The notes below the pieces were generated by a model, which saw only the letters and a program-made list of their open reading frames with translations, ran no database searches and was not told where the DNA came from. A stretch of DNA of 41,554 nucleotides, from assembly GCA_003265885.1 (NCBI GenBank), contig QFBQ01000009.1:1-41554 (forward strand), given 5' to 3'. Positions 24,626 through 33,365 of the stretch are shown piece by piece. The position numbers and the translations under genes were made by a program. Position 1 is the stretch's first letter. Each line of letters starts with the position of its first letter. This stretch comes from Candidatus Marinamargulisbacteria bacterium SCGC AG-343-D04 (GTDB lineage Bacteria; Margulisbacteria; Marinamargulisbacteria; GCA-2716485; GCA-002719695).

Positions 24626-25160
24626 GGTTTAGAAGTTGTAGTATCGAAGGTCTAATTTCTTCACTGGAACGATATCCTCGAAATACTCGTTTAATAGTGA
24701 AATTTTTATCTACAAGAATACTCGTAGGGATAGATGTCGCAGGACCAAAGGTGTTATATAAAAAGTGATCCAACATAACAATAGGATAATTAAAGGACGC
24801 GGACTTAGAAAACTGCAAGACAATGTCATGGTCATCATCAGCGCTTATTCCTAATATTTCGAAATTTTGATCAGCCAGAGATTCTTTTAATTGAATCAGT
24901 TCAGGAATTTCTACTCGGCATGGAGGGCACCATGTTGCCCAAAAATTAACCAATAATACCTTGTTTTTTAAATCACTTATGGCAATGTTTTCACCATGAA
25001 TAGTAGTTAAAGTTATAGGGGTATCTCCTTTAAAAGTGGTGGTGGGATCATCTTTATACACAGATGAAGAAGACGGCGGAGAGAGATAAAGAAAGAGAGC
25101 GAATGACGCTAAAATACATAGAGTTAAAATAAAGGTGAGGATGTTTTTTTTGCTAAACAT
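24615..25160 (-). CDS. TlpA/ResA-like membrane-anchored thioredoxin
   Basis: A 181-aa thioredoxin-fold protein with an N-terminal membrane anchor (about 8-26). It carries the active site W77-C78-P79-P80-C81 in NFWATWCPPCRVEIPEL, typical of TlpA/ResA and AhpC/TSA-related reductases. It would act outside the cytoplasm, reducing or isomerising disulfides in exported proteins or preparing apocytochromes. It follows the VKOR-DsbA gene by 2 bases (TAAACATG). Its oxidising neighbour and the cysteine-bearing secreted protein downstream suggest a shared thiol-redox pathway. The electron donor (CcdA or DsbD type) is not in the window. Confidence 0.9.
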   Translation of the reverse strand: MFSKKNILTFILTLCILASFALFLYLSPPSSSSVYKDDPTTTFKGDTPITLTTIHGENIAISDLKNKVLLVNFWATWCPPCRVEIPELIQLKESLADQNFEILGISADDDHDIVLQFSKSASFNYPIVMLDHFLYNTFGPATSIPTSILVDKNFTIKRVFRGYRSSEEIRPSILQLLNRDS

Positions 25161-25162
25161 GT

Positions 25163-26578
25163 TTATCGTCGAGATCTTGCTTTACGAATTTCAGAGTTAA
25201 GGAGATCTATTTTACCTATGTGGCCATTTAAAATCATAATAGGAGTAGAGTTTAAGTTCAATCGATTGGCCTCTTTTAAGTCCTCCTGAATACTGGAGTG
25301 AACGTCTGAAGAGTGAAAGCATCGATTAAAAGAAGAAGGGTTTATATCTAGATCGTTCAGTGGGCTAAGAAAATTAGTCATGCTAATGTTGGGTTGATTT
25401 GAATAGATATAATCGGCATAAGCTAAGAATTTATCTTGTTGATCTGCACAAATACTGGCTTTAGCTATAGATTCAGATAAGGATCCAGCATGGGGGAAAT
25501 GTCTGAAATTTACATTGATTAAATCCAGATTTTTTAAAAGAATTTTATCTAGTTTTTCATGAAAGTGAGCACAGTGAGAGCATTTGAAATCAGAAAAGAC
25601 CGTTACTTGAATGTTTGCGTTTGGATTCCCCACATAAATAGAGTGGTGGGGGTTTTTTTGTATAGAAATAATACTATCATCAGGTAAGACAAAAGATGCA
25701 TTATGCAAAGATTGAATTTTAGACAATAGGTCTTCATATCGAGATTGTAAATAATAATTAGATGTGGGCGATTTTTGAGTAGTAGCTAATAGTTCACGCA
25801 ACTTTTGAGGGTTTCCATTCATAGCTTGAATACGATACCGAGTAGGCATATGAGATATTTCAAGTTGATGTCTGATAAATGCAGAAAAATAATCTCGTCT
25901 AGAAAGCTTTAAAGATGACGAGTCTTTTTTGAGAAGCTCATTATAAAACGTTTGTTCTCTAAGTTTGTGTAAGGAATATTTTAAGTTTAAAAACTCTATT
26001 CCAGAAAGGGCATCTAATTCACTTATGGAAATTGATTTAGAACTAAAGGTGGCGGCAATAACTTTTTTAGGGGTCACGGTATAATGTTGAAAAAAGCTAT
26101 GAATGCCAAAATAAAAGCCAAAAATAATAGAAAAGATTATAAAGGTAAGAACGTGAAGCCGAAGGTTTGAAATAGCTGATTTAGCCTCATCAAGGTTTTT
26201 TACTCTAGATTCCCAAGATAGTCCAAGTAAGAGGAACGTAATCACTGAAGAAAAGGTGCAAAATAGGCAGAAAGAATGAATAACAAAGAACTGGATTATC
26301 ATTAATAGAAAAGAAGCAATAGCTCCAAGACAGAGAAGAATAAAGCGAAAGCCTTCTAAACGATCCGATTGTAAGGAGGGTTTAGAGAAAACGAGTAAGG
26401 TTAAAAAAAAGGCTATTCCAAAGACAGATAAAGGAAAGGGGCCAAGTGATGCATAGGAACTGGAAATAACATCCGAGCAACGCTGACCTGCTAGGCAAAC
26501 TGCAGAAGTATTTAAAGACAGATAAGTGAGGTAAAGAGCGTTAAATAAACCTAATAAAGATATGAGAAATTTATGCAT
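25163..26578 (-). CDS. VKOR-DsbA fusion: disulfide-forming membrane oxidase with thioredoxin domain
   Basis: A 471-aa protein from ATG 26578. A GTG at 26602 would add eight residues but overlaps a likely promoter. The N-terminal half is a four- to five-helix vitamin K epoxide reductase domain with the loop pair C28/C34 (CLAGQRC) and the quinone-side pair C104-L-F-C107. The C-terminal half is a DsbA-like thioredoxin domain with C333-S-H-C336 (FSDFKCSHCAHFHEK) and a cis-Pro in NSTPIMIL. Such fusions replace DsbB plus DsbA, passing electrons from exported proteins to quinone, here presumably menaquinone made by the divergent men genes. First gene of the pseudopilin operon. Confidence 0.93.
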   Translation of the reverse strand: MHKFLISLLGLFNALYLTYLSLNTSAVCLAGQRCSDVISSSYASLGPFPLSVFGIAFFLTLLVFSKPSLQSDRLEGFRFILLCLGAIASFLLMIIQFFVIHSFCLFCTFSSVITFLLLGLSWESRVKNLDEAKSAISNLRLHVLTFIIFSIIFGFYFGIHSFFQHYTVTPKKVIAATFSSKSISISELDALSGIEFLNLKYSLHKLREQTFYNELLKKDSSSLKLSRRDYFSAFIRHQLEISHMPTRYRIQAMNGNPQKLRELLATTQKSPTSNYYLQSRYEDLLSKIQSLHNASFVLPDDSIISIQKNPHHSIYVGNPNANIQVTVFSDFKCSHCAHFHEKLDKILLKNLDLINVNFRHFPHAGSLSESIAKASICADQQDKFLAYADYIYSNQPNISMTNFLSPLNDLDINPSSFNRCFHSSDVHSSIQEDLKEANRLNLNSTPIMILNGHIGKIDLLNSEIRKARSRR

Positions 26579-26585
26579 ATCTAAA

Positions 26586-26613
26586 ACTTTACCATGAAAC
26601 ACTTAATTTGCAA
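26586..26613 (-). promoter_or_regulatory. Promoter of the VKOR-DsbA/pseudopilin operon
   Basis: Minus strand: TTGCAA (26613 to 26608), 16-base spacer, TAAAGT (26591 to 26586). Initiation about 7 bases on is 26579, adjacent to ATG 26578. This supports that ATG over the GTG at 26602, and there is no Shine-Dalgarno sequence. Confidence 0.45.
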
Positions 26614-26652
26614 GTGAGTAGGAATAAAATAGTGGTAAGAGACTAAAACAGG

Positions 26653-26681
26653 TTGACCCAAAATATTATCTTACTCATAAT
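26653..26681 (+). promoter_or_regulatory. Promoter of menG-menF-menD, leaderless
   Basis: TTGACC at 26653-26658, exactly 17 bases, CATAAT at 26676-26681. Predicted initiation at 26688-26689 coincides with the menG ATG at 26689. No Shine-Dalgarno sequence is present between them. Confidence 0.65.
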
Positions 26682-26688
26682 AATGTAT

Positions 26689-27456
26689 ATGAGTGCTGTA
26701 GCAACTAAAATAGAAGATAAGGTAAAGGAAGCTCCACTAACTGTTCCTCTAAAGATTGATAAATCTGAATCATGGAAGTTGTTTGATACGATTGCAGAGC
26801 GTTATGATCTGCTCAATTATATTTGTTCGGCAGGTATTTTGTCGTTATGGAGACAAAAATTAGTAGACTATTTTCCTAAAGGATCAGATTTGAAAGTTCT
26901 GGATTGTGCAACAGGGACAGGAGAAGTGATGTTTTCCATTATGGATGACCATCATTTTGATATACAAGAAATTCATGGGTTAGATTTATCTAAAAATATG
27001 ATGAAAAAAGGGTTGGAAGCGTCGGAAGATAAAAGTTATGCTAAAAAAGTTTGCTTTCACCATGCAAGTGCGACCCAGATACCTTTTAACGATAATCATT
27101 TCGACTGTGTGTCGATGGCCTTTGGTATACGTAATGTTGATGACTATCAAAACTGTTTAAAGGAATTGTATAGAGTTGTGAAGCCACAAGGTAGAGTGTT
27201 GATTATGGAGTTTTCACTGCCTAAAAATAACGTTATAAAGTCTATTTATTTATTTTATTTTAGACATATACTGCCATTTATTGCGGGAGTTCTGTCAAAA
27301 AACAAGAGTGCTTATCGCTATTTAAATAAAACAGTAGAAGCCTTTCCATATGGAGATGCATTTGTAAATCATATGAAAGATGCAGGGTTTTCAACAGTTT
27401 GGAAATCCTTAACATTTGGAATTGCCAGTTTATATATTGGTACAAAAAATGAATGA
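26689..27456 (+). CDS. menG: Demethylmenaquinone methyltransferase (UbiE/MenG)
   Basis: A 255-aa SAM-dependent C-methyltransferase catalysing the last step of menaquinone synthesis. UbiE signatures: FDTIAERYDLLNYICSAG with SLWRQK, SAM loop LDCATGTGEVM, FDCVSMAFGIRNVDD, and VLIMEFSLPKN. The in-frame TTG at 26653 would add 12 residues, but it is the promoter -35, so the ATG at 26689 is preferred. It overlaps menF by 8 bases. Because the neighbours are menF and menD, the menaquinone role is far more likely than ubiquinone. Confidence 0.95.
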   Translation: MSAVATKIEDKVKEAPLTVPLKIDKSESWKLFDTIAERYDLLNYICSAGILSLWRQKLVDYFPKGSDLKVLDCATGTGEVMFSIMDDHHFDIQEIHGLDLSKNMMKKGLEASEDKSYAKKVCFHHASATQIPFNDNHFDCVSMAFGIRNVDDYQNCLKELYRVVKPQGRVLIMEFSLPKNNVIKSIYLFYFRHILPFIAGVLSKNKSAYRYLNKTVEAFPYGDAFVNHMKDAGFSTVWKSLTFGIASLYIGTKNE

Positions 27457-28813
27457 AAGTCCTCAGTGTAAATGGAGAGAAATAAAAGAAGCCATTTTTG
27501 ACAGTCTAAATACGGTTACATCGCCAGAGAATAGTACGGTAGATAGATATAAAGTCCTTACGTTTAATATCTCAGTTCAATGCCTTTCATTACGTTCTCT
27601 TTTGTCAGTTTTAGTAACTCAAAAAAAAGGATTGTTTAAGAGTCATAAAATGAAGAGTGAATCTTTATTTTTAGGAGAGAGTATACGTTTTTCATCTAAA
27701 TATAACGACTATATGAAACAATCATCTTTAATAGAGCATTTAAAAGAGTTGGGAGCGTCTATTTATGGAGGCGTATGTTTTCAGTCTTTAAACGACAAAA
27801 AAGATGAAGTGTGGAGAGACATGGATGAAAACTATTTTTTTGTGCCACTTATTACTATTAAGAAAGATCATCACAAACACTTAAAGGTCATAGTGACGTT
27901 TGATACAGAGTGTCAAACACTTGATGATGTGATAAAAAGTATAAAAGAACAGTTAAAAAGTAATGCTACATGCGAAGAAAAGACAATGAAAGTCAAAGAG
28001 AGAAGAGATATTCCTGCATTTAAGATCTGGAAAAAAAATGTGGAAAGTGTGTTGTCTAAGGTGAATCGTAAGGAATTAGAAAAAGTAGTATTGGCACGAA
28101 AAACCATCGTAACCTTTGATGAGAAAATTTCGGAAGCATGGTTAGAATCTGTCATAGAGAGTGAGCCTTTATGTTCTGTTTATTATCATAAATGGGGGAA
28201 AGACTCTGCCTATTTATCGATTACACCAGAAACATTATTTTTGAGAAAAGGTAATACGATTGAATCAGATAGCATTGCGGGAACAATAAAGAATGGAAAA
28301 TCGCGTATAGAAACAAAACAACAATCAGATACCTTAAAGACCAATAAGAAAGAAAAAAACGAGCATAAAATTGTATTAACAGCATTAAGAAAAGTCTATG
28401 AATCTTGTTGTGAGAAGTATGATGTTAAGAAAGAATATGATGTCTTAACCTTAGCCCATCTCCAGCATTTAAAAACGGTTATTTCAGGGACCTTAAAAGA
28501 AAATATAACAGATTTTGAGATTTTGAAACAATTGCATCCAACACCTGCAATTGGGGGGTCTCCAAGATATGAGGCTCTTAAAACAATACAGGAGCAGGAG
28601 TCCTTTAATAGAGGATTGTATGCTGGCGCTGTAGGTGAAATGAGTAAAGATTATACAGAATTTTTAGTCGGGATTCGATCCTGCTTGGTTGTAGATAAGG
28701 ATCTTCATTTATTTGTAGGAGCAGGGATAGTGGAAGGCTCTGAACCTGATAAAGAGTGGGAAGAGCTTAATCTGAAATCTGAGAGTTATTTATCATTAAT
28801 CCCTAGTTCATGA
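27449..28813 (+). CDS. menF: Isochorismate synthase
   Basis: A 454-aa chorismate-utilising enzyme that converts chorismate to isochorismate, the entry to menaquinone. The start is ATG 27449, inside the end of menG. The C-terminal chorismate-binding domain (about 190-450) has KVVLARKTIV, SDSIAGTIKNGKS, HLQHLKTVISGTL, HPTPAIGGSPR and RGLYAGAVGE, the pattern of MenF/EntC/DhbC. The N-terminal ~190 residues are poorly conserved, as usual. Its stop overlaps the menD start (ATGA). MenF is favoured over salicylate or siderophore enzymes by the menD neighbour. Confidence 0.94.
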   Translation: MNESPQCKWREIKEAIFDSLNTVTSPENSTVDRYKVLTFNISVQCLSLRSLLSVLVTQKKGLFKSHKMKSESLFLGESIRFSSKYNDYMKQSSLIEHLKELGASIYGGVCFQSLNDKKDEVWRDMDENYFFVPLITIKKDHHKHLKVIVTFDTECQTLDDVIKSIKEQLKSNATCEEKTMKVKERRDIPAFKIWKKNVESVLSKVNRKELEKVVLARKTIVTFDEKISEAWLESVIESEPLCSVYYHKWGKDSAYLSITPETLFLRKGNTIESDSIAGTIKNGKSRIETKQQSDTLKTNKKEKNEHKIVLTALRKVYESCCEKYDVKKEYDVLTLAHLQHLKTVISGTLKENITDFEILKQLHPTPAIGGSPRYEALKTIQEQESFNRGLYAGAVGEMSKDYTEFLVGIRSCLVVDKDLHLFVGAGIVEGSEPDKEWEELNLKSESYLSLIPSS

Positions 28814-30420
28814 TCTATTCGTCTATATCGCATGCAACGAGTGTTGTGATCGTTGAAGAGCTTGTTCGATTAGGAGTAAGAGTATTTTGCATTGCACCAG
28901 GATCTAGATCTACCCCTTTAGTACAGGCTATTTCACAGAGAGAAGACTGTCAGATAGTAACGCACTATGATGAACGTTCTATGGGTTTTTTTGCATTAGG
29001 GGTAGCAAAGGTGTCACGAATACCAACAGTTGTGGTGACCACATCAGGTACAGCGGTGGCAAATTTACTGCCAAGTTGTGTTGAAGCCTTTTATTCCCAG
29101 GTTCCCTTGATATATATTACAGCGGATAGACCTAAAGAACTTCAGGGGTGTGGAGCCAATCAATCTATTAAACAAACGGGTTTTTTTGATGATGTGATTC
29201 ATTTTAAAAAAGAAATGACCTGTCCAGATGAGACCCAATCTTTTCGTCAGGTGTTAGAGAATATAGATGAGTGTTTTTATCACACAAAAAAAGGGCCCGT
29301 TCATATTAATATACCCTTTAGGGAGCCTTTTTTTGATGGAGAGTACTCGTTTGAAGAACACTTTAAAGAGATTCGTGATTGGACCTCGAGTACAGGCCCC
29401 TTAAACATAAGAAAGAGTATAGAAAGCTTACAAACTCAGAAAAGCGTCCCCCCCATTACACATAAAAAATGTCTTTGTTTACTTTCTGCAACTGCAGGGC
29501 CTCTGAATCAGATGGCTATTGAATCTTGGTCAAAGAACTATTGTGTTCCATTGCTTGCAGAGTGCAGTACCACATTGGCATCCTCGAAGAGTGTTATTAG
29601 AGGGCTTTCGGATGTCATGGACTATGTAGATAAAAATAAACCAGAAATCATCATTAGTATTGGGGCAAAATGGATATCAAAGGACATTCAGCAACTACTT
29701 AAAGAAACGCAGACAATTATCATACATGATTTTAAAGAAACTCAAGATTGGCTGAACTGTGCACATACAGAAATAATGACTGAAAGAGATATAGAAAAAC
29801 ACCTTCCATGTCAGAAGGCAAATAAACGTTATTATGATGCTATGAGAGCCTATGTTCTGGAGAAACGTAAACATCAACGTATAAAGACAGAAAATCGTTT
29901 TGATGAAGAATGTTGTGTAGGGGTTATATCTGAATATACGCATCATTATAAACGGCTGTTTATAGGGAATAGCTTGGTAGTTCGTAACGTAAATAATGGT
30001 TTAATCCCAGATCAGCCTGGAGTACAGATGTATACTCAGAGAGGAGCAAGTGGCATTGATGGCTTGCTTTCAACTGCATGCGGGATAGCCTATGAAAGCA
30101 AAGAGCCTGTGATGGCCCTGGTAGGAGACCTGTCATTTTTACATGATATAAATGGTTTATATTTCTTGAAACAGGGGAAGATTCCTTTAACGATTATAAT
30201 ACTAAATAATAATGGGGGGAAAATATTTTCGTTATTACCTATTGCAAAGGAATCGATATGTACACCTTTTTTTGTGATGCCTCATGGATTAAATATGGAA
30301 GGGGTTTGCAAAATGTTTGACTGTGATTATACTGCTGTTTATTCAGAAAAAGAACTGAAAAAATCACTAGATAAAGTTAGTAGTAAACAAAAAATTATTG
30401 AAGTTATAGTGGAAGAGTAA
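28810..30420 (+). CDS. menD: 2-succinyl-5-enolpyruvyl-6-hydroxy-3-cyclohexene-1-carboxylate synthase
   Basis: A 536-aa thiamine diphosphate enzyme joining isochorismate and 2-oxoglutarate. Recognised by CIAPGSRSTPLV, HYDERSMGFFALGVAK, TTSGTAVANLLP, ITADRPKELQGCGANQ, and the C-terminal cofactor-binding segment GDLSFLHDINGL plus IILNNNGGKIFSLLP. Length is normal. It begins in the four-base overlap ATGA with menF. No menH, C, E, B or A gene follows; pyk comes 35 bases later, so the pathway is split across the genome. Confidence 0.96.
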   Translation: MIYSSISHATSVVIVEELVRLGVRVFCIAPGSRSTPLVQAISQREDCQIVTHYDERSMGFFALGVAKVSRIPTVVVTTSGTAVANLLPSCVEAFYSQVPLIYITADRPKELQGCGANQSIKQTGFFDDVIHFKKEMTCPDETQSFRQVLENIDECFYHTKKGPVHINIPFREPFFDGEYSFEEHFKEIRDWTSSTGPLNIRKSIESLQTQKSVPPITHKKCLCLLSATAGPLNQMAIESWSKNYCVPLLAECSTTLASSKSVIRGLSDVMDYVDKNKPEIIISIGAKWISKDIQQLLKETQTIIIHDFKETQDWLNCAHTEIMTERDIEKHLPCQKANKRYYDAMRAYVLEKRKHQRIKTENRFDEECCVGVISEYTHHYKRLFIGNSLVVRNVNNGLIPDQPGVQMYTQRGASGIDGLLSTACGIAYESKEPVMALVGDLSFLHDINGLYFLKQGKIPLTIIILNNNGGKIFSLLPIAKESICTPFFVMPHGLNMEGVCKMFDCDYTAVYSEKELKKSLDKVSSKQKIIEVIVEE

Positions 30421-30455
30421 AAAAAATATGTTGATCATTTTAGGAATATGATACT

Positions 30456-31925
30456 ATGAGACACATGCATTCAAAGCCTTCTGTATCAAAAAAAACAAAA
30501 ATCATAGCGACATATGGACCGTCATGTGAAGAAAAAGGCGTTTTGTCTGAATTACTTCAGTCTGGAACGGATCTCATTCGATTAAATGCTTCTCATAATG
30601 CAGATAAAGCACTGTTATCTAAAATTGTAAAAAAAATACGATCTGAAGCCAAAAAAAGCGGTAAAAATATTGGGATATTTTTAGATTTACAGGGACCTAA
30701 AATAAGAGTTGGAAAATTTAAAGAGGATAAAACAGAGCTGAAACAAGGCTCTACTGTAAAAATAAGAGTGGATTCTTGTCTAGGAAATCAGAATGAGTTT
30801 CAGGTAGATTATAAACATTTTATTGAAGATGTTTCAGAAGGGGATCCGGTTTTTATAGATGATGGAAGGATTAAAGGTGTTATTCAAGACAAAAACGAAC
30901 AATATGTAACCTGCAAAATTACCACTGGGGGGCTTATTTCGAATCATAAGGGAGTGAATCTTCCTTGTTCAAAATTATCGATGTCGGCATTTACAGATAA
31001 AGATGAAAAAGATGCGATAACAGCGATTGCAATAAAGTGCGATTATATTGCATTGTCTTTTGTTTCTTCTGCATACGATGTTACGTCATTTAGAGATTTT
31101 TTAACTAGAAATGGAGGGGGGAATCTTCGAATTATTTCAAAAGTGGAGAGGCAACAAGCTGTTGATAATTTGGTAGATATTATCAAACACTCAGATGCTA
31201 TTATGGTCGCTAGAGGCGACTTGGGTGTTGAAATAGGTGTTGAAAAAGTTCCTCGGATACAAAAGCAGATTATTGAGTTAAGTAATAAATATATAAAACC
31301 TGTGATTGTTGCAACTCAAATGTTAGAAAGTATGATTCAGTCAACAACAGCTACTCGAGCGGAAGTTTCTGATATAGCAAATGCAATTTATGATCATTGT
31401 GATGCGGTCATGTTGTCTGCTGAAACGGCGGTAGGTATAAATCCGCAAAACGTAGTGACGGTAATGTCAGAGATATGTGATGAAGCGGATAGGCATTTAG
31501 AAGATATGCGACGAAATAGTAGTGTCGTTTCAAAGAAAATTTTTGAATATGATTCTACTGCAACTTCTTTTTGCAGGGCTGCTGATCAAATTGCTGAAGA
31601 AAATAATGCTACAGCTATTATGGCATTTACATCATCAGGAAACACGCCATTGATAGCATCAAAGCTGAACTCTGTGTTACCCATTATTGCTCCGACGGAT
31701 TCTTTAGAGATTTGTCATAAAATGAGTATTTATAGAGGGGTAATCCCAATAATGATGCCAAAACCGTTTAAAGATATTAATCGATGGACAGATATGATAC
31801 ATTTGGCTGTAAAAGAAGCTAAGGGAAATGGCTTGCTATCTGCAGGGGATAGAATTGTAGTTACTGCGGGAATTCCAATTGGTAAGTCAAATGGAATTAA
31901 CTCAATTAGAATAATAGATTTATAA
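30456..31925 (+). CDS. pyk: Pyruvate kinase
   Basis: A 489-aa glycolytic enzyme converting phosphoenolpyruvate and ADP to pyruvate and ATP. Conserved parts: KIIATYGPSCEEKG, LIRLNASHN (usually NFSHG), FLDLQGPKIRVG, the active-site Lys in IISKVER, MVARGDLGVEIG and the signature VATQMLESMIQ with TRAEVSDIANAI. A full C-terminal domain follows; it lacks the extra PEP-utiliser-like domain of Bacillus. About 13 residues precede the usual N-terminus, with a second Met at residue 4. AGGA sits about 10 bases upstream. It lies 12 bases before serC, so the two are probably co-transcribed. Confidence 0.96.
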   Translation: MRHMHSKPSVSKKTKIIATYGPSCEEKGVLSELLQSGTDLIRLNASHNADKALLSKIVKKIRSEAKKSGKNIGIFLDLQGPKIRVGKFKEDKTELKQGSTVKIRVDSCLGNQNEFQVDYKHFIEDVSEGDPVFIDDGRIKGVIQDKNEQYVTCKITTGGLISNHKGVNLPCSKLSMSAFTDKDEKDAITAIAIKCDYIALSFVSSAYDVTSFRDFLTRNGGGNLRIISKVERQQAVDNLVDIIKHSDAIMVARGDLGVEIGVEKVPRIQKQIIELSNKYIKPVIVATQMLESMIQSTTATRAEVSDIANAIYDHCDAVMLSAETAVGINPQNVVTVMSEICDEADRHLEDMRRNSSVVSKKIFEYDSTATSFCRAADQIAEENNATAIMAFTSSGNTPLIASKLNSVLPIIAPTDSLEICHKMSIYRGVIPIMMPKPFKDINRWTDMIHLAVKEAKGNGLLSAGDRIVVTAGIPIGKSNGINSIRIIDL

Positions 31926-31937
31926 AGGAGATTTCAC

Positions 31938-33026
31938 GTGACAAAAAGAATATTTAATTTTAGTGCTGGACCAGCAACCTTACCTATTGAGATTTTAGAA
32001 CGGGCGCAAAAAGACTTTTTAAATTATGCAAATGAGGGCATGTCTGTTATGGAGATGTCGCACCGCTCTAAGCCTTTTGAGGAGATATTACATCGTGCGA
32101 AATCGGGGGTCAAAGAGTTGCTTAATGTTCCAGATACGCATGATATTTTATTTTTACAAGGCGGAGCAAGTTTGCAATTTTCAATGGTTCCATTGAATTT
32201 GAAAAAAGAGGGGAAGGATGCGCTGATTATTAATACGGGGTCATGGACAAAGAAGGCGATAAAGGAAATTAAAAAAGCTAGTTCATGTAAAATTATAGCG
32301 AGTTCTGAAGATAAAAACTTTAGTTATATACCGACGATTCCTTCATTAGCATCAGAAGATGCTTCTTTTGCATATTTATGTTCAAATAATACCATTTTTG
32401 GAACTCAATTTAAGGCATTTCCTGATACGGGATCCATTCCGTTGGTTGCGGATATGTCATCGGATATATTATCTAGACCTTTAGATGTAAGTAAGTTTGG
32501 ACTTATTTTTGCAGGTGCACAAAAAAATATTGGGCCTTCTGGCGTAACACTTGTTATTATTCGGAAAGATTTAGCTGAAAATCCAGATCCTTCTTTACCC
32601 TCTATGCTTCAATATCAGAGTTTTATAGAATCCAATTCACTGTATAATACTATTCCTACCTTTGGTGTTTATATGATTGCATTAATGGCAGAGTGGTTAA
32701 AAGAGCAAGGGGGCCTTGGAAAGGTTCAAGAAAAAAACGAGTATAAAGCTTCCTTATTGTATAAGGAAATCGAGGAAAACAGTTATTATTATTGCCCTGT
32801 TTCAGAGACTGATAGATCATTGATGAATGTGGTTTTTAGAATTCATGACTCTGAAGATGTCGAAAAACGTTTTGTTCAGGAAGCAACGGAAGCAGGCTTA
32901 AGCGGATTAAAAGGGCATCGTTCTGTGGGTGGCTTGAGAGCCTCTATATATAATGCTCATCCGGTGGAAGGCATTGAAGCGTTAGTGCGTTTTATGAAAG
33001 AGTTTCAACATAAATACCAGAAATAA
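31938..33026 (+). CDS. serC: Phosphoserine aminotransferase
   Basis: A 362-aa class V PLP aminotransferase making 3-phosphoserine (serine and pyridoxal pathways). It starts NFSAGPATLPIEIL; the PLP Lys is in FAGAQKNIGPSG; SVGGLRASIYNA near the end is the SerC-specific phosphate-binding region. The start codon is GTG at 31938, fixed by AAAGGAG 8 bases upstream. It follows pyk by 12 bases. No serA or serB is nearby. Confidence 0.96.
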   Translation: MTKRIFNFSAGPATLPIEILERAQKDFLNYANEGMSVMEMSHRSKPFEEILHRAKSGVKELLNVPDTHDILFLQGGASLQFSMVPLNLKKEGKDALIINTGSWTKKAIKEIKKASSCKIIASSEDKNFSYIPTIPSLASEDASFAYLCSNNTIFGTQFKAFPDTGSIPLVADMSSDILSRPLDVSKFGLIFAGAQKNIGPSGVTLVIIRKDLAENPDPSLPSMLQYQSFIESNSLYNTIPTFGVYMIALMAEWLKEQGGLGKVQEKNEYKASLLYKEIEENSYYYCPVSETDRSLMNVVFRIHDSEDVEKRFVQEATEAGLSGLKGHRSVGGLRASIYNAHPVEGIEALVRFMKEFQHKYQK

Positions 33027-33040
33027 GGGCTTGTTTGATC

Positions 33041-33070
33041 TTGACTTATTTTTTAGATGTACGGTTTAAT
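33041..33070 (+). promoter_or_regulatory. Promoter of the ferredoxin gene
   Basis: TTGACT at 33041-33046 and TTTAAT at 33065-33070 with an 18-base spacer. Initiation near 33077 gives a leader of about 34 bases carrying AGGAG at 33100-33104, a conventional arrangement. Confidence 0.55.
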
Positions 33071-33110
33071 AGTTAAGAAAGAATAAGTGTTTATAAATTA
33101 GGAGAAAAAT

Positions 33111-33365
33111 ATGGCTAAATTGACATTAAATGATGAAGATATTGAGATTCCAAATGGAGAAAATATAGTAGATTTTATTGAAGAAGCAGGCGTTCCTATA
33201 GGGTGTAGTAACGGGGTATGCGGAACCTGTGAAGTAGAAGTTTTAGAGGGTATGGATAATTTATCGCCCATTAATCAAGAAGAAGAAGATTTAGGAATGG
33301 AAGGAAACAAACGTTTAGGTTGCCAGTGTGTTATTAAGGGTGGCGATGTTAAAATGACGTATTAA
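33111..33365 (+). CDS. 2Fe-2S ferredoxin
   Basis: An 84-aa plant-type ferredoxin, a one-electron carrier. Cluster ligands are C32, C37 and C40 in GCSNGVCGTC (C-x4-C-x2-C) and a later Cys in LGCQC (C71 or C73). The chain is highly acidic. AGGAG 6 bases before the ATG. It is a single-gene unit with its own promoter, ending just before the convergent hemE stop; the two stop codons overlap by four bases. Its redox partner is not evident. Confidence 0.93.
   Translation: MAKLTLNDEDIEIPNGENIVDFIEEAGVPIGCSNGVCGTCEVEVLEGMDNLSPINQEEEDLGMEGNKRLGCQCVIKGGDVKMTY

Noticed and set aside
26579..26602. GTG start at 26602 for the VKOR-DsbA gene
   Set aside because: It has no ribosome binding site and the extra eight codons lie over a plausible -10 box; ATG 26578 starts directly with the hydrophobic helix.
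33027..33110. tRNA or small RNA in the serC-ferredoxin spacer
   Set aside because: No cloverleaf or conserved TTC loop sequence is visible; the spacer is explained by the ferredoxin promoter and leader.
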